From positions 124,001-188,000 of the forward strand of contig CADCXC010000019.1 of assembly GCA_902806595.1 (NCBI GenBank): 64,000 nt of DNA, given 5' to 3'. The stretch comes from Pyrenopolyporus hunteri (Eukaryota; Ascomycota; Sordariomycetes; Xylariales; Hypoxylaceae). The position numbers were made by a program, and so were the translations under genes. The notes beneath the pieces were generated by a model. The model saw nothing but the letters and a program-made list of their open reading frames with translations. It did no database searches and was not told the DNA's origin. This document shows, in pieces, positions 11,845 to 23,310 of this stretch (positions within the stretch are counted from its first letter, which is position 1; the number at the start of each line of letters is the position of its first letter).

Positions 11845-13708
11845 CGCCGCCGGCTCATCGAGGTCGACCTACCGAGGAAGTCCCACCTCCGCCCTCTGTT
11901 GCTTATAACGGCGGCCCCAGTTCTGCCACATTCGAGGCAAATCGACCGCGTGTCATGGATGATGGTCAGGCCCCGGCTGGCCACCAAAGAGTCTTTCTCG
12001 GTGTCCAGGAGATTAACCGCAAAGGCCGAATATCTCCATTGCCGCAAGCAGTACAGGGTGCGCAACCCCAACTGCAGGGTCCCGCCGGCGAGCCCGGGAT
12101 CAAGAGCGAATTCGGCCGCATGTTCTCCGGAATAGGAAGCGGCGTTCGGGGTATTGGTGTCTCGAGCCCAGTACCACCCGGCATGCAGCCTCAGTTCTCA
12201 AGTGCAGGCTCTGTACGGCGTGATGACGAGCATCTCGGCCATGAACTACTCGTGGACCCCCCCGCCAAGATAGGAAGAGGAAAGCGAAGAAAAGCCAAGG
12301 ATGAGGAAGGCAAGGGTGATGATGATAGTAACGGACGAATCACGCCTGTGGGCCGTGTTAAGCGCCCGAAGACTCACAATCATCACCACCATCACCAGTA
12401 AGTTATGGCTCATATCCTTCCCCGCGCTTCGGCCCATATTCACCGTAATATTTTTCTAGCCATCACCACCACCATCACGGACCGGAAAGAGCCACCTCGC
12501 CGCTTCAGACAGCGAACGGGCAACTTAAGCCTCTCAAAAATAGCACGCCGATACCGTCGCCCACACACAAAAATTTTACCGCTTTTACTCATCACCACCA
12601 ACCCCCTAGGTCGGCTGCGGCGGTATCTTCGAAGCCGACAGCACCTGGGTCGACCATAATCCCGAAGCCGAAACATAGGATCTCGTCCCAGGTAGTTCTT
12701 GATAGCGTCGCGGATCGGCCGCGAAAACACCTAGGTGATGTCGTGTACCAGGTTTCTCTGAAGCCTACCAAATTAGAGTCATCTCATTCCAAGTTCGGCT
12801 ACTCGTCCAATCCGCGCCCACTCCCCATGGACATGATCAAAGATAACGAAAATTCAACCTTAACGGTAAAGATCCCTCGCGTACATCTGAGCCCTTCCGC
12901 TCGCGAGGAGATCACGGCACGCCGAGCCGTATGGGGCACGGATATCTATACGGATGACTCCGATGTCGTTGCCGCATGTATACACGCAGGGTGGATTCGA
13001 GGCGAATGGGGCGAGGACGTAGACGTCGACTTGTTAGACTTGTATAAGCCCGCGACCTCGAAGAAACAGCGTACCGCGCCTACCGAGCAGCACTTGGAAG
13101 TGCTGACCTCGCCGCCCGCCTCGGGCCCCGTTCAAGTACCCGCGGACCGTGACCTGCACGTGACGCTCCTCGTCTTGCCCGCACTTGAAAAATATAGCAG
13201 CTCGACGCGCTTCGGCATACAAAGCCGCGAGTTCGGTGGGACGTATAACGGACGTAAGTCGATCCACGACGGAATCAGCTTCATGATTCTCGGCGTGCGC
13301 TGGGTGGACGGTGCGGCCCCGCAGAGCAGGCTTCGAGGCAAGGCGCGTAGGGAGCGGATCAGGAAAGCCATGAGCGAGGTCAACCGCAGCCAGGTTTTAG
13401 ATATCGGCGAAAAGGAAGCATTGGCTAAGATGACGTTGTCAAGGGATACCAGCGCCGGCAAAGAGAAGAGTACCGAAAAGGCGGATGACCGTAACGGAGA
13501 AGGTAATAAGGAGAACCGTCCTACCGTCAGTCCAAATGGCAACGTATCTAGACCAGGCCAAGAAAAACCTGCTACGGATATGAATACGGAGATGGGAGAG
13601 GAAGCTAGAGAGAAGAGCGGTTCAACGGACGGCCAGAGCGTGGGGACGGCAGACGCCTCCTCGACTACCGCCCTGGCCGAGGAACCAGGGAAACATATTG
13701 CGCAATGA
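10089..13708 (+). CDS. RXT3: Rxt3-like subunit of the Rpd3L histone deacetylase complex
   Basis: Two exons, 10089-12397 and 12460-13708, separated by a 62-bp intron (GTAAGT donor, TTCTAG acceptor). Together they give 1185 residues. The intron falls inside a His run, so the unspliced frame stops soon after it. Residues 1-360 are Pro/Ser-rich and disordered. About 360-445 is an Arg/Glu-rich helical stretch, and about 568-586 is a poly-Gln run of CAA/CAG codons. The conserved Rxt3 domain lies at about 905-1090, with ARRAVWGTDIYTDDSDV, then CIHAGWIRGEW, and later IHDGISFMILGVRWVDG. In yeast Rxt3 belongs to the large Rpd3 histone deacetylase complex in the nucleus, and a basic GRGKRRKAK stretch near residue 740 could act as a nuclear signal. 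The family call is firm. The exact start is less certain because the N-terminus is low complexity. Confidence 0.9.
11304..11376 (+). repeat. (GA)n tract inside the Rxt3 gene
   Basis: An in-frame GAGAGA/GAGCGA run encoding alternating Arg and Glu. It is a likely length-variable site in the coding sequence. Confidence 0.8.
11788..11844 (+). repeat. CAA/CAG trinucleotide repeat coding poly-Gln
   Basis: Mixed CAA and CAG codons encode about 19 Gln in the Rxt3-like protein. A second Gln-rich repeat of this kind occurs at 22452-22473 in the unknown coiled-coil gene. Confidence 0.9.
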
Positions 13709-15065
13709 CCTCCGAGTACTCCAACGTAACTTTCGGCTCCGAGTCTATCGGTATTGGAGAATAGAAGATGGGAAGGCGGTGGTGGTTTATTTTCGCTTTC
13801 GGCGTGTGGGCGTAATGGAGGCTGGAGCTAGAATTGCGTATGGTAGAGCGATCTGGCTCGGCGTTGCCGTTTTCACGCTTCGTATCCGCGGATGCTTTCC
13901 GGGATATCTTACCTCAGGCAACTAACTAGGTACTAGCTATCTGGCTAATGCTGCCTCTTTCGTCACCTATATAGCATAGCGCGGAGTTTTAAACAAGAAT
14001 ACGTGTAGCGATATACGTCGGGTAAACCTAGCCCTTACCTTTTCTGTTTTACATGATGGATCAGGGGGACGGACTTATTCTAGCGTTAGCTACCTAAGTC
14101 GATAGCCATGCGGATTTCTTGTCATGTCATATGTTATAAGGCATATAATGCGCTTTTATAGGTACCTAACGTAAGGCGTCATCTACCTCAGTTGCCATGC
14201 TGGAAGGCATCTATAGCTATAGTACAGATGACCTTATCATGTATTGATTGCACTGATGTTGAAACCTCCATTGATTAGGTTAATACGTCAGGTTGCGATA
14301 TTGTGTAATATGCTGAAGAGAACTAGAGGTTGTTTCGGTAAGATCGAAGGGGGTTGGGTATGTAGGTATGTTTGCCGCGAAGTTGTTTCAATTTCCGCTG
14401 AAGCTGGTATGGTAAGCATAAGCTAGGATTTGAACTGCTTTGGCTTCTATAAATTTCCAGCCCTCCTTATCCAAACACACCCAGGTACGGGCTGCGCATC
14501 ACCCAGACACGAGGCTTAAAGTAGGACGTACAACGAAAGTCCGTTCACGCCGAATTATCTAGTTAATGCCGGTGGCGTTTTGGGAAACCGTATCTCTTTG
14601 GATAGAACGCTTACCTCCAAGTCGGACTACTTAGTTCAGCTTTCATAGCATCTTAGTAATTACTGAGGCTTATGCTTAACAAAGAATACTCTTTCGACCA
14701 CTAGACATGCCATCCTTCAATGATCACGACATAGCGTATCAGGCCGAGAATGAGCACGACTTTGTCATGACCAAGTAAGTAGTTGATATAGGGGAGTGGA
14801 ATGCCCCTGGAGCGATCGCTAATAAAAGGGTAGACTATTGCCGATCCGTTCGCTCGTAACCGGCCAAGCCTTTCGTAGAAAATCTCGTAGAAAATTGGTA
14901 TCGTGTCGAGCTCTAAAGCGCGAGCCACCACCCTCTTCTCTGCTGCGCCGACGTAACCACAAGGTATGGCCGCGACCGCGAAATTCCGCTTGCATACCTA
15001 GGTAGGTAGGGAGGCAGGTAATACTTTAGCTACCTACCCATCCAGATAGCCCACCTCCTAGGACC
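13709..15065. other. Intergenic, no gene seen
   Basis: Region between the Rxt3 gene (+) and SDHAF4 (-), so it is downstream of both. There are short ORFs only, and a TACCTAGGTAGGTAGG block at about 14996-15020 just past the SDHAF4 stop. Confidence 0.55.
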
Positions 15066-15620
15066 CTAGAAATCCGTAACCCGCCCGTTGAAGCTGTAAT
15101 CGCCGGCAGGTCCCCAACGCAGAGGCTCGTTCTTGGGCCCGCCGACCTCGCCGGTCTTGGGATTGACGTCACCCTCGAACTCGGGCGGCGCGCCTTTTCG
15201 CAACGGGACGGCCGCGAAATCGTCCCCGATCGGTGGCGCAGAAGGCGTCCTCCCGTCTAGCGTTGAGGGGGAAGTGCTAGTGGTCAGAGGGACGGAGATG
15301 GAGTCGGGGGAAGCAGGAGCAGAAGCAGACGAAGATGAAGAGGAAGAGGAAGAGGAAGCGAAAGCGGGGGAGTCGAAGTCCGGCGTCGACGTCGGATTGA
15401 AGCCTTCTTGCGTGTTAGCCGTGCGCTGTAGCCGCTCGAATTCGGCTTGCTGGTCGGGCGGCAGGCGTGGGGGCGCGGGTTTGGATTGGAAGAGACCGTC
15501 GGAGGCGTGGCGTTGCTGTTGCTGTTGTCGTTGTAAGGGGAGATGAGGGGCTGCAGAAAGGCGTTGCGGGCGCGCGAGAGACGTCCCGGGACGAGTGACA
15601 CGGACCAGACGGGACGCCAT
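15066..15620 (-). CDS. SDHAF4: Succinate dehydrogenase assembly factor 4, mitochondrial
   Basis: Single-exon protein of 184 residues. The C-terminal 40 residues match the SDHAF4/Sdh8 (DUF1674) domain: GDVNPKTGEVGGPKNEP, then LRWG, then YSFNGRVTDF at the extreme C-terminus. Family members bind flavinylated Sdh1 in the matrix and help build respiratory complex II. The N-terminus is Arg/Ser/Ala-rich without acidic residues (MASRLVRVTRPGTSLARPQR), as expected of a mitochondrial presequence. A low-complexity Ser/Ala run at about 88-104 makes this protein longer than yeast or human relatives. The start at 15620 is supported because the presequence begins there. The domain identity is firm. Confidence 0.93.
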   Translation of the reverse strand: MASRLVRVTRPGTSLARPQRLSAAPHLPLQRQQQQQRHASDGLFQSKPAPPRLPPDQQAEFERLQRTANTQEGFNPTSTPDFDSPAFASSSSSSSSSSASAPASPDSISVPLTTSTSPSTLDGRTPSAPPIGDDFAAVPLRKGAPPEFEGDVNPKTGEVGGPKNEPLRWGPAGDYSFNGRVTDF

Positions 15621-16378
15621 GGTGGGTAACGGAACTTTGGATACGCTTATTAGTTTGAAGCAAAGATGTGGGAAGCTACAATGGATAAAATCGATAGGCG
15701 TTGAGTATTGGGGGTTTTCTATAGAATTTCTATGTAGGGCAGCAAATAGTCACATAGAAGAGAATCCGGGTGGCGATTGGCCTCGGAGTGAAATTCGAAA
15801 ATAAATAAGGTACCTAGGTAATTAGAGTTCCCGGGACGTTGAAGAAGCTTAGGTACATGTACCTACCTACCTACCTAGGTACTTAACTTAACCGGGTGCC
15901 TGTGCCTGTCCGAGTACAACATATGGCTGCATGCGGGAAGTTCCGCGCAATGCGCAGGTACCTACCTAGGTACTGGCACATGTACTCCATTCTTACTTCC
16001 CTATTCTCTACGAGGCCTACGTCTAATTGGCCCGTCATTCTGCGCACTGCAGACTTAGCCCGTATGAATTTTTATTTTTATTTTTTGTACTTTTAGTCAG
16101 TGGTAGGTGATGGCGCCTGTTACGAGATATGAATTACATTCTAAACGTTTAACATAGGTGCTACTTTAATCATAATAGGTTATTAAGCTCGTCGAGGACA
16201 ATACATTAGTCGAATCCATGTTCTTAGAAATACATCAGAAGGCAGGAATATAGAAGTACCTAGTCAGTGAAGGTGAAAAATAGAGTATGCTAGAAGCGGT
16301 AATAACAAGAAAGAAAAAAAAGAAAAAGAGAAAGAAAAAGCAAAAAGCAAAAACGAGTGACCTCTACAGGGTGTTAGT
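15621..16378. other. Intergenic, SDHAF4 promoter and palindrome blocks
   Basis: Upstream region of SDHAF4 with TACCTACCTACCTAGGTAC blocks at about 15851-15882 and 15957-15973, and an A-rich run at about 16310-16350. No gene was seen. Confidence 0.55.
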
Positions 16379-16479
16379 CGAGCTCAGCAGGGATCGAACC
16401 TGCAATCTTCAGAGGACAGCGAACCACAGACAGTAGTAGGTAACCGAAATCTGACGCCTTACCATTAGGCCATGAGCCC
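16379..16479 (-). tRNA. tRNA-Arg (anticodon TCG) with a 29-nt intron
   Basis: Read on the minus strand, the acceptor GGGCTCA pairs with TGAGCTC (one G-T wobble). The D arm is GCCT/AGGC with the loop AATGGTA. The anticodon stem TCAGA pairs with TCTGA, and the T arm GCAGG/CCTGC closes the loop TTCGATC. The anticodon loop reads TT-TCG-G and is interrupted after position 37 by an intron at 16443-16415, the usual site in eukaryotic nuclear tRNAs. The mature length is 72 nt including discriminator G. It decodes CGA as arginine. Confidence 0.88.
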
Positions 16480-18111
16480 AAAGCCAGTTGCTATGGCACG
16501 TATCATAATCAACTTATATGGGCTGTAGCAAGCGGGACCTACTTAGTGGATTCCTTGAGAAAACTAAAATCCTAGCCTGCTCGACGGTTCCGTAGGAATG
16601 GGGAATAGGTACGGAGTGTACGTCCTAACAACGCAAAGACCTTCACGTATTAGACTATAGGATCCGGAGAACTCGGGATCCCGCCCGCCTTCCCATAGAT
16701 GATCCGTATATAGATACGCTAGATACCGGTGATGGCCAACAAACCCTTAATATTATACGTCCAGTTTTCGAGGTTACTTGATATTAGGTATATTACTCTT
16801 CCTTTTTTACTCTTCATCATGTACATACATATATAGGTACCTACCTAGGTACCTACCAACCTACCACCTAGGTACATATGTAGGTCTGGATGTGGGCCTA
16901 CAACTTGTTTTATTGAGGCTGAGGTTGCTGTTCCTTATGGGCACGACGAGGGCCAATTACGTCGGGTACTTACCTAATGTAGCTTGTAGGTAGGATCAGC
17001 TATTAGTGCTTAGTTATCCAATGGTCCAGGTTTGTGGCTTGACGGCTCTAAGGCGGCGGTCAATGATCTTATAAGAGAAACACCCAAGCTTACCTGACCT
17101 TAGGTATTTACATCTATTATGTATGAATCGAATTGGGTTGTACTATGTTCTCCTAATTTCCTTTTTTTTTTTTCAATAGAGAAGTATCATGAATCGACGT
17201 CGAGCTTTCTCAGTCTCTAGGATATGAGTCTACCACCTAACATATCTATATGGGTAGGTAGGTATCTATTGCGCTACTGTTGAACGTGATCATGGTCAGG
17301 TCCTTTAGGATTCACCCGTATGCATGTAGTCATGCGTGCATATATGACATATAAAGAGGTAAATTCCGTTCAATTCAAAATCTTGCTACTTGGCAGGATA
17401 CCTACCTACTCAGGTACCTGCCTAGGTATGTACCTAAGCCCTAGAACTGATGACTGTACTCGGATGGTGGGCCAATAAAATTTTATGCGTTTAGGGTCTA
17501 GAGCGTGGCGTAATGGCCCAATTGATCTGGGTTGGTCCCTTGCTTTTCTTTCCTTCAATCCTTTTGCTGCTAGGGGTCCATCCGCCCGTTCAAGGGAAAC
17601 GGCGTAGGAACTGCCCGGTAGGGTACCGTGGTGTGTGTAATGTACTGAGGTAGGTACCGTGGTAGGTACTTTACTATGGTATATGGCTAAAGGTGGGATG
17701 GTGGGGCTGGGAAAGAGCCTTGTATTGTATATAATGATAGTATGATTCGCCCTCCGGTTATCGCTTTGCTTTCATGTGGGAAGGATCGTTGCTGAAAATA
17801 CGAAATACCTCTGAAAAAAAAGCGAAGTGCCAATTCATTCCAGAGCCGTCGTCCGTTGGTTCTAGCCATCAGCCATCAGCCATCAGTCACCAGCCCTCAG
17901 CTCCTCGACTTCTCAGCTCCCCAGCTCTCAGCTCCTCCTCTTCCCATAAAGAGCCAACCCTCTGTCCTCTCGGGTCATCTCCCTGCTCTACTCTTTTTCT
18001 TTCTTTCTTTCTGTCCTATCCGTTCGATCTGTTCTGCTTTGTTCTGTTCTATCTTGCCCCTCGCTCCTCTCACTCACCTAGAATAATTGACTAAAGTTCA
18101 TCCGAACAAAG
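16480..18111. other. Intergenic, includes tryptophan synthase promoter
   Basis: TACCTAGGTACC blocks occur at about 16836-16875 and 17398-17430, and a T-run near 17161. Directly before the Trp synthase ATG is a pyrimidine-rich stretch with CCATCAG repeats (about 17862-17890) and a CTTT run (17990-18012), a common fungal promoter/leader style. I found no perfect TGACTCA (Gcn4/Cpc1) site in the part I read. Confidence 0.5.
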
Positions 18112-20469
18112 ATGGAGGCTCTCAAACAGACTTTCAAGCGCTGCAAGGCGGAGAACAGGGTACGATTCTACCTCTTCTTGCGCTCTTCTTGCGCTGTGTA
18201 GCCGCCGGCGGAATAGGGCCACCCTCGTGCTGATCCATTTCTTCTCTTATAGGCTGCCCTGGTCACCTACGTTACAGCCGGGTACCCCAAACCCGAGGAC
18301 ACGCCCGATGTCTTGATAGGAATGCAGAGGGGTGGCGCTGGTACGTTGCAATAAATACGCAGAATGCATGGGCACAGGATGAGGGCCGACAGCGACTAAC
18401 AGACTCCAGATGTCATCGAACTCGGCGTGCCTTTCACAGATCCGATCGCCGACGGCCCGACCATTCAGACCTCCAATACCGTCGCTCTCGCCAACGGCGT
18501 CACCATAAAGTCTACCTTGGGCATGGTGCGTGAGGCGCGGTCTAAGGGCTTAACTGCCCCGGTCCTGCTGATGGGCTATTATAACCCCTTGCTTAGCTAT
18601 GGCGAGGATGCTCTGCTACGAGATTGCAAGGAGGCCGGCGTCAACGGCTTCATCGTCTGCGACCTGCCTCCCGAGGAGGCCGTCTCGTTCCGGAAGCTTT
18701 GCAGCAGGGGTTCGTTATCTTACGTTCCTCTGATTGCGCCGGCTACTTCTGACGCGCGTATGCGCATTCTATGCGCCCTGGCGGACTCTTTCATCTATGT
18801 CGTGTCGCGCATGGGTGTCACGGGCGCTCTCGGTACCCTCAACGCCAACCTACCGAACCTGCTCGAGCGCGTCAAGAAGTATAGTGGCGACAAGCCCGCC
18901 GCTGTTGGCTTTGGCGTGTCGACACGGGAACACTTCCAATCCGTGGCCTCTATTGCCGACGGTGTCGTTATTGGTTCCCAGATTGTTACGACCCTTCAAA
19001 AAGCCGAGCCGGGAAAAGGCGCCAAAGCCGTCGAGGAGTACTGCGCCTACGTAAGTGGACGCACGACACAGGAGACGACGCGAGAGGTCGGCGTCATCGA
19101 GGCTATTGGCGCCGCAAAAGAGCCCAGCGGTGAGGACGTGACGGTCAACGGAGTGATTTCCGAGCATGACGACTCCGCTTTAGTCGCTCAACTTGCTGCG
19201 CTCCACGGCAAGATCCCCGAGCGCTTTGGCGAGTTTGGCGGCCAATATGTGCCTGAATCTCTTATGGACTGTTTATCTCAGCTAGAGGACGGGTTCAACG
19301 CGATAAAAGACGACCCCAAGTTTTGGGAGGAATATAGGTCTTACTACCCCTGGATGGGGCGGCCAGGCCAACTCCATCTGGCTGAGCGTCTGACTGAACA
19401 TGCCGGCGGTGCCAACATCTGGCTGAAGCGAGAAGACCTGAACCACACGGGGTCCCATAAGATAAATAACGCGCTAGGACAGCTTCTTCTGGCGAGACGA
19501 TTGGGTAAAAAGAAGATCATCGCCGAGACCGGTGCTGGCCAGCACGGTGTGGCGACGGCGACGGTTTGCGCCAAGTTCGGCATGGAGTGTACAGTCTTCA
19601 TGGGTGCCGTAAGTTCTTATTTTCCACTCCACGAGGATATGGCCGTGTCTCACAATATGATATAGGAGGATGTCCGCCGTCAAGCACTAAACGTGTTCCG
19701 AATGAGGCTACTCGGTGCCAAGGTTGTCGCAGTCGAAGCTGGCAGCAGAACCTTGCGAGATGCAGTTAACGAGGCGCTTCGCTATTGGGTCGTCCACCTC
19801 GACGATACCCACTACATTATCGGGTCTGCCATTGGCCCGCACCCCTTCCCTACCATCGTCAGGACTTTCCAGTCCGTCATTGGCAATGAGACCAAGGCGC
19901 AGATGTTAGAGAAGCGGGGCAAGTTGCCCGATGCTGTCGTAGCCTGCGTTGGAGGAGGTAGCAACGCTGTGGGCATGTTCTACCCTTTCTCCAATGACCC
20001 AAGCGTCAAGTTATTAGGTGTCGAAGCCGGTGGCGACGGTGTTAACACTACCCGCCATTCGGCAACACTGACGGGTGGCACCAAGGGAGTTCTGCACGGC
20101 GTGAGGACGTACGTGTTGCAAAACGAACACGGACAGATTTCAGACACGCACTCCATCTCCGCGGGCCTGGACTACCCGGGCGTTGGGCCCGAGCTTTCTT
20201 CCTGGAAAGACTCGGAGCGGGCCAAGTTCATCGCTGCTACCGACGCCGAAGCCTTCATCGGCTTCAGGCTAATGAGTCAGCTGGAAGGTATCATCCCCGC
20301 GCTCGAGTCAGCTCACGGGATCTATGGGGCCATCGAGCTGGCTAAGACGATGAAGAAGGATGAGGACGTAGTTATCTGTCTCAGCGGCAGAGGAGACAAG
20401 GATGTCCAAAGCGTTGCCGACGAACTACCTAAGCTAGGGCCCCAAATCGGATGGGATTTGCGCTTTTAA
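18112..20469 (+). CDS. TRP5: Bifunctional tryptophan synthase (alpha-beta fusion)
   Basis: Four exons: 18112-18159, 18253-18340, 18410-19608 and 19666-20469. The product is 712 residues, close to the size of fungal tryptophan synthases. The alpha domain (about 1-270) turns indole-3-glycerol phosphate into indole. Its catalytic Glu49 (VIELGVPFTDP) and Asp60 (PIADGP) fall at the same numbers as in the bacterial enzyme. The beta domain (about 310-712) joins indole to serine using PLP: Lys396 in HTGSHKINNALGQ is the Schiff-base lysine, and GGGSNAVGMF binds the PLP phosphate. The linker near 250-300 replaces the intergenic space of bacterial trpBA. Start choice rests on the short first exon (MEALKQTFKRCKAENR) giving the normal alpha N-terminus. 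This is the last step of tryptophan synthesis and is cytosolic. The call is very firm. The gene name follows yeast; the Neurospora name is trp-3. Confidence 0.97.
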
Positions 20470-20771
20470 GGGGATTCCGGGGCGTTATCTTGTAGAGTTG
20501 GGCTGGACGCCGAAAAAAAAGAAATCACCGGAGACTTTTCGAACTCGGAATTGGCGCGAGAGGGCTTTGCTTTTGTTTAAAAAAAGGCGAGTACCTATGA
20601 TTGATAGACAGCATCAGGTGGTATATAGACATGCATCCTGATATGCATTTTGTACAAACTGATTACAAGGTACAATGTCATATCCTTCCATTCACATCCT
20701 TTTTACCGTGTGACATTTAAGTCTTCCAGTAAAATCCAGCCCATAACGCCACCAGATATGTCCGTCTCATG
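20470..20771. other. Short intergenic region between convergent genes
   Basis: The 3' flanks of tryptophan synthase (+) and bL28m (-). No feature was seen apart from A-runs. Confidence 0.6.
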
Positions 20772-21632
20772 TCACGCCCCTGGTGTCTTTGCGTCGCCGC
20801 CAGGTTTCTCCTGCTCGACGGTCTGCTCGGCGGTCTGCTCGGCGGTCTGCTCGGCGGTCTGCTCGACATCCTCGGAAGCCTCCCTGACCTCTCCGATAGC
20901 CTCGCCGTCCTGTTTGATAATCAAGTCCTCGCCGTCTCTGACATCACCTATGACGAACTCGTCGCCGCGCTCTAACATGGCGTCAACCTCGCTCAGCACG
21001 GCCTCGGAAGTGGCGCCGTCGGCGACCAACTCGCCCGGAAGCGTCTCGCCGGAGGCACCCTCTTCCTTGGGCGGCAGGCCGAGGGCCGCTCTCTCGCGGG
21101 CGAAGCGCTCGCGCACGGCGGGGGTCTGCATGATCTTCCAGCGGAGGGCCCAGCCGGCGGGGCCGAGGTCCTTTATGCGGCGGGCCTTGGAGCCGAGGAG
21201 GTACTCGTCGATGCCGCCGAGACGGTCGATGGTGTGCAGCACGCGGGCGGTCAGACGGGTGCGGATGAAGGCGCCCAGGCTGGGCGACCACAGTCGCTTC
21301 ACGTGCCTGTTGGGCAGCCACGACGTCCGCGACTTGTTGCCGTGGTTGGGCGCCACCGTGTTGCCGAACCGGATCTTGGACCCCGCGAACAGGCCCTCGT
21401 TCGCCTGCTTGTACGTCCGCAGCCGCCCGTACGGGTAGTCGGGGACCTGGTCCTTGGGTACCGTCAGGTGCGAGGGCTTTTGCCGCGGGCGCGGCGCCGT
21501 GGTGCTTAGATGGCGCGCGGTTGTTATCGCGGCTGGTATGCTTTGCGGGGCGCGACTAGAGTGGATGTGGGATGGCGAGAGGGAGGAGAGGCGGCACCGC
21601 GATGGGGCGGCCGCCAGTCGTATGGACGTCAT
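20772..21632 (-). CDS. MRPL24: Mitochondrial large-subunit ribosomal protein bL28m
   Basis: Single-exon protein of 286 residues. It has an Arg/Ser/Ala-rich presequence (about 1-45). Next comes the fungal mitochondrial L28 domain at about 60-180: YPYGRLRTYKQANEGLFAG, then the basic RTSWLPNRHVKRLWSPSLG, then the RVLHTIDRLGGIDEYLL segment found in mitochondrial L28 proteins. The C-terminal 100 residues are acidic and end in four AEQT-like repeats from a 12-bp tandem repeat (about 20817-20868), which are unlikely to be part of the ribosomal fold. The protein acts in the mitochondrial matrix in the 54S subunit. The family is firm; the gene name is by yeast analogy. Confidence 0.9.
   Translation of the reverse strand: MTSIRLAAAPSRCRLSSLSPSHIHSSRAPQSIPAAITTARHLSTTAPRPRQKPSHLTVPKDQVPDYPYGRLRTYKQANEGLFAGSKIRFGNTVAPNHGNKSRTSWLPNRHVKRLWSPSLGAFIRTRLTARVLHTIDRLGGIDEYLLGSKARRIKDLGPAGWALRWKIMQTPAVRERFARERAALGLPPKEEGASGETLPGELVADGATSEAVLSEVDAMLERGDEFVIGDVRDGEDLIIKQDGEAIGEVREASEDVEQTAEQTAEQTAEQTVEQEKPGGDAKTPGA
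20817..20868 (-). repeat. 12-bp tandem repeat in the bL28m C-terminus
   Basis: About four copies of a 12-bp unit (GGTCTGCTCGGC on the plus strand) encode the TAEQ repeats. It is in frame and so tolerated, and probably length-variable between strains. Confidence 0.8.
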
Positions 21633-22128
21633 TATCAGTGACGGCTAACGAGGTTGTCTTCTATGTTTGAGGTATTCTGGTCGTCGTTCTTTCTTTCTTT
21701 CTTTTTTTTTTTTCCCTCGAGCCGTATTATTGTGGCGGCATATGCATGAAGACGGGAGAGGAGCCCGGATTGGCGAAGCTGGTACTCAATTGAGTGTGGG
21801 ACCTTGGATGTGTGAAGCTGAGATGCAGCGATGATACGATTCCGAATCGAAGATTTCTTATCATATATCCTTTAATGTGATACTATGCTTATCAACACTT
21901 GATCCATTATGTAATATGCAATTACCGCTATCTTGATGAATTGGCGGACTCATGTGACGTCGCTCCACGTTCGCGAGTCCCTTATCTTATCGGGTCCGTC
22001 GCGGGGTTCACCGCCCATCGTCCAGCACTTCCAAAGTTACGTTTAACATTTACACTTGTACGCTTTAAGCTGCTACGACGGCCAATTCTCGCCACAATCC
22101 CCATCACCAGTCTTCCCAACATCCTACA
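21633..22128. other. Divergent promoter region
   Basis: Shared upstream region of bL28m (-) and the unknown gene at 22129 (+). It includes a CTTT/T-run near 21686-21714. No gene was seen. Confidence 0.55.
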
Positions 22129-23310
22129 ATGCTCCCCCCGATAGACGAAGCTGTCCTTAGGAACAACCCCGACTTCGAGCGTCTGTATAAGACCCTCACT
22201 ACCTCTCTTCTCAATCCCGACGGATCAACCCGGAGTAACGATCCGGCATCTAAGAGACAAGATGCCGTGCGCGAGGTATGCTTCACACCGGATGACGTGG
22301 CTTATGTACGAATACGTTAGCCAATTCAACAACCCGAAATCTAGGAACTTAAAGCACACCGCCTCAAGGCCACGAAGCAGCATCTCCTCCGTCGCGCGAT
22401 AGCCGCAGCAGCCACTCCCGAGCCAAACACGAGCAGCACAGCTTCGTCTAAGCAGCAACAGCAACAGCAACAGGCGCAACTACACCTACGTATCAGATCA
22501 AGACCGTCAGCCCAACAGCCGCAGAACCAATCCTCATCCACGGCTCCGCCCCCCGAAATCCTCGACCTCCTCCTACTCCTCCCGCCCTTCCTCTCCAACC
22601 CCGCCGCCCTACCTCCCTCCTCTCTCGCCCTCCTTCTCTCGCGCCCGCCGTTCTCGGACCTACCTTCACTCTTCCCCACCTTAAGCTCGACCCTCTCCGG
22701 CACGCTATCGCGGCAAGCCGGCGCGCTAGCCCGGGTTCTCAACCCGCACACGAACCCGTCCTACATCCACCGGTCGGTCCCCGCGCTCGCCTCGACGACT
22801 AGCGCGCTGCAGTCTAGCGTGCTGAACGCGTCGCTCGCGCTGTCCCGGGCCCGCCAGCGCGCCGCGTACGACCTGGCGACGCACCTGGCGCAGCACGCGC
22901 GCGCCGTGGCCCAGCTGGTCCGCGTCCTGGAGTCCAAGCACGGCCCCGCCGCGCGTTCCGCCGAGCTGCGCGCCGAGGCCGCGAACCTTGACGTGCGCGC
23001 CTGGGCCCTGGCCGCCGAGGCTTTGCTGTGGGACGCCCGCCGCGCCGTCTACCCGCCCGAGGCCCGCCGTGCCCTCGCCAATTACAGGCGCCACCTGGGC
23101 GACGCGCGGATGCGCCTTCAGGATGCGATGCGCGTGCGCGAAGCCGAGCTAGAGGATTACGGGGTCGTCTCCGTCGGGGCTCTGGAGGATGGGGGCGGCG
23201 CTAGTGAGCAGAGCACTAAGGAACGGACGATGCGCGAGATGGCTAGGGTTTGGCGCGAGATGGAGGCGCGGCTCGACGAGGTCAGGGCTGACTTAGACCG
23301 GTTGGGATAG
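22129..23310 (+). CDS. Unrecognised coiled-coil protein, GC-rich
   Basis: Two exons, 22129-22275 and 22345-23310, with a 69-bp intron (GTATGC donor, CTAG acceptor), give 370 residues. Exon 1 encodes MLPPIDEAVLRNNPDFERLY, and the join to ELKAHRLKATKQHLL reads smoothly in frame. Visible parts are a short Gln run (about 85-92), a Pro/Leu/Ser-rich middle (about 120-170), and a long Ala/Arg/Glu-rich helical C-terminal half (about 200-370) that should form coiled coils. The segment RRAVYPPEARRALANYRRHL looks conserved in style. Exon 2 is strikingly GC-rich (about 22700-23150), unlike the flanks, mostly through third positions. I do not recognise a domain and assign no function. That it is a real gene is well supported by the long open frame, the intron continuity and the codon bias. 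Confidence 0.75.

Noticed and set aside
10893..12071. 392-residue ORF on the minus strand
   Set aside because: It is antisense to the Rxt3 gene. Its Leu and Ser runs are the reverse complement of the poly-Gln and GA repeats, and no domain is present.
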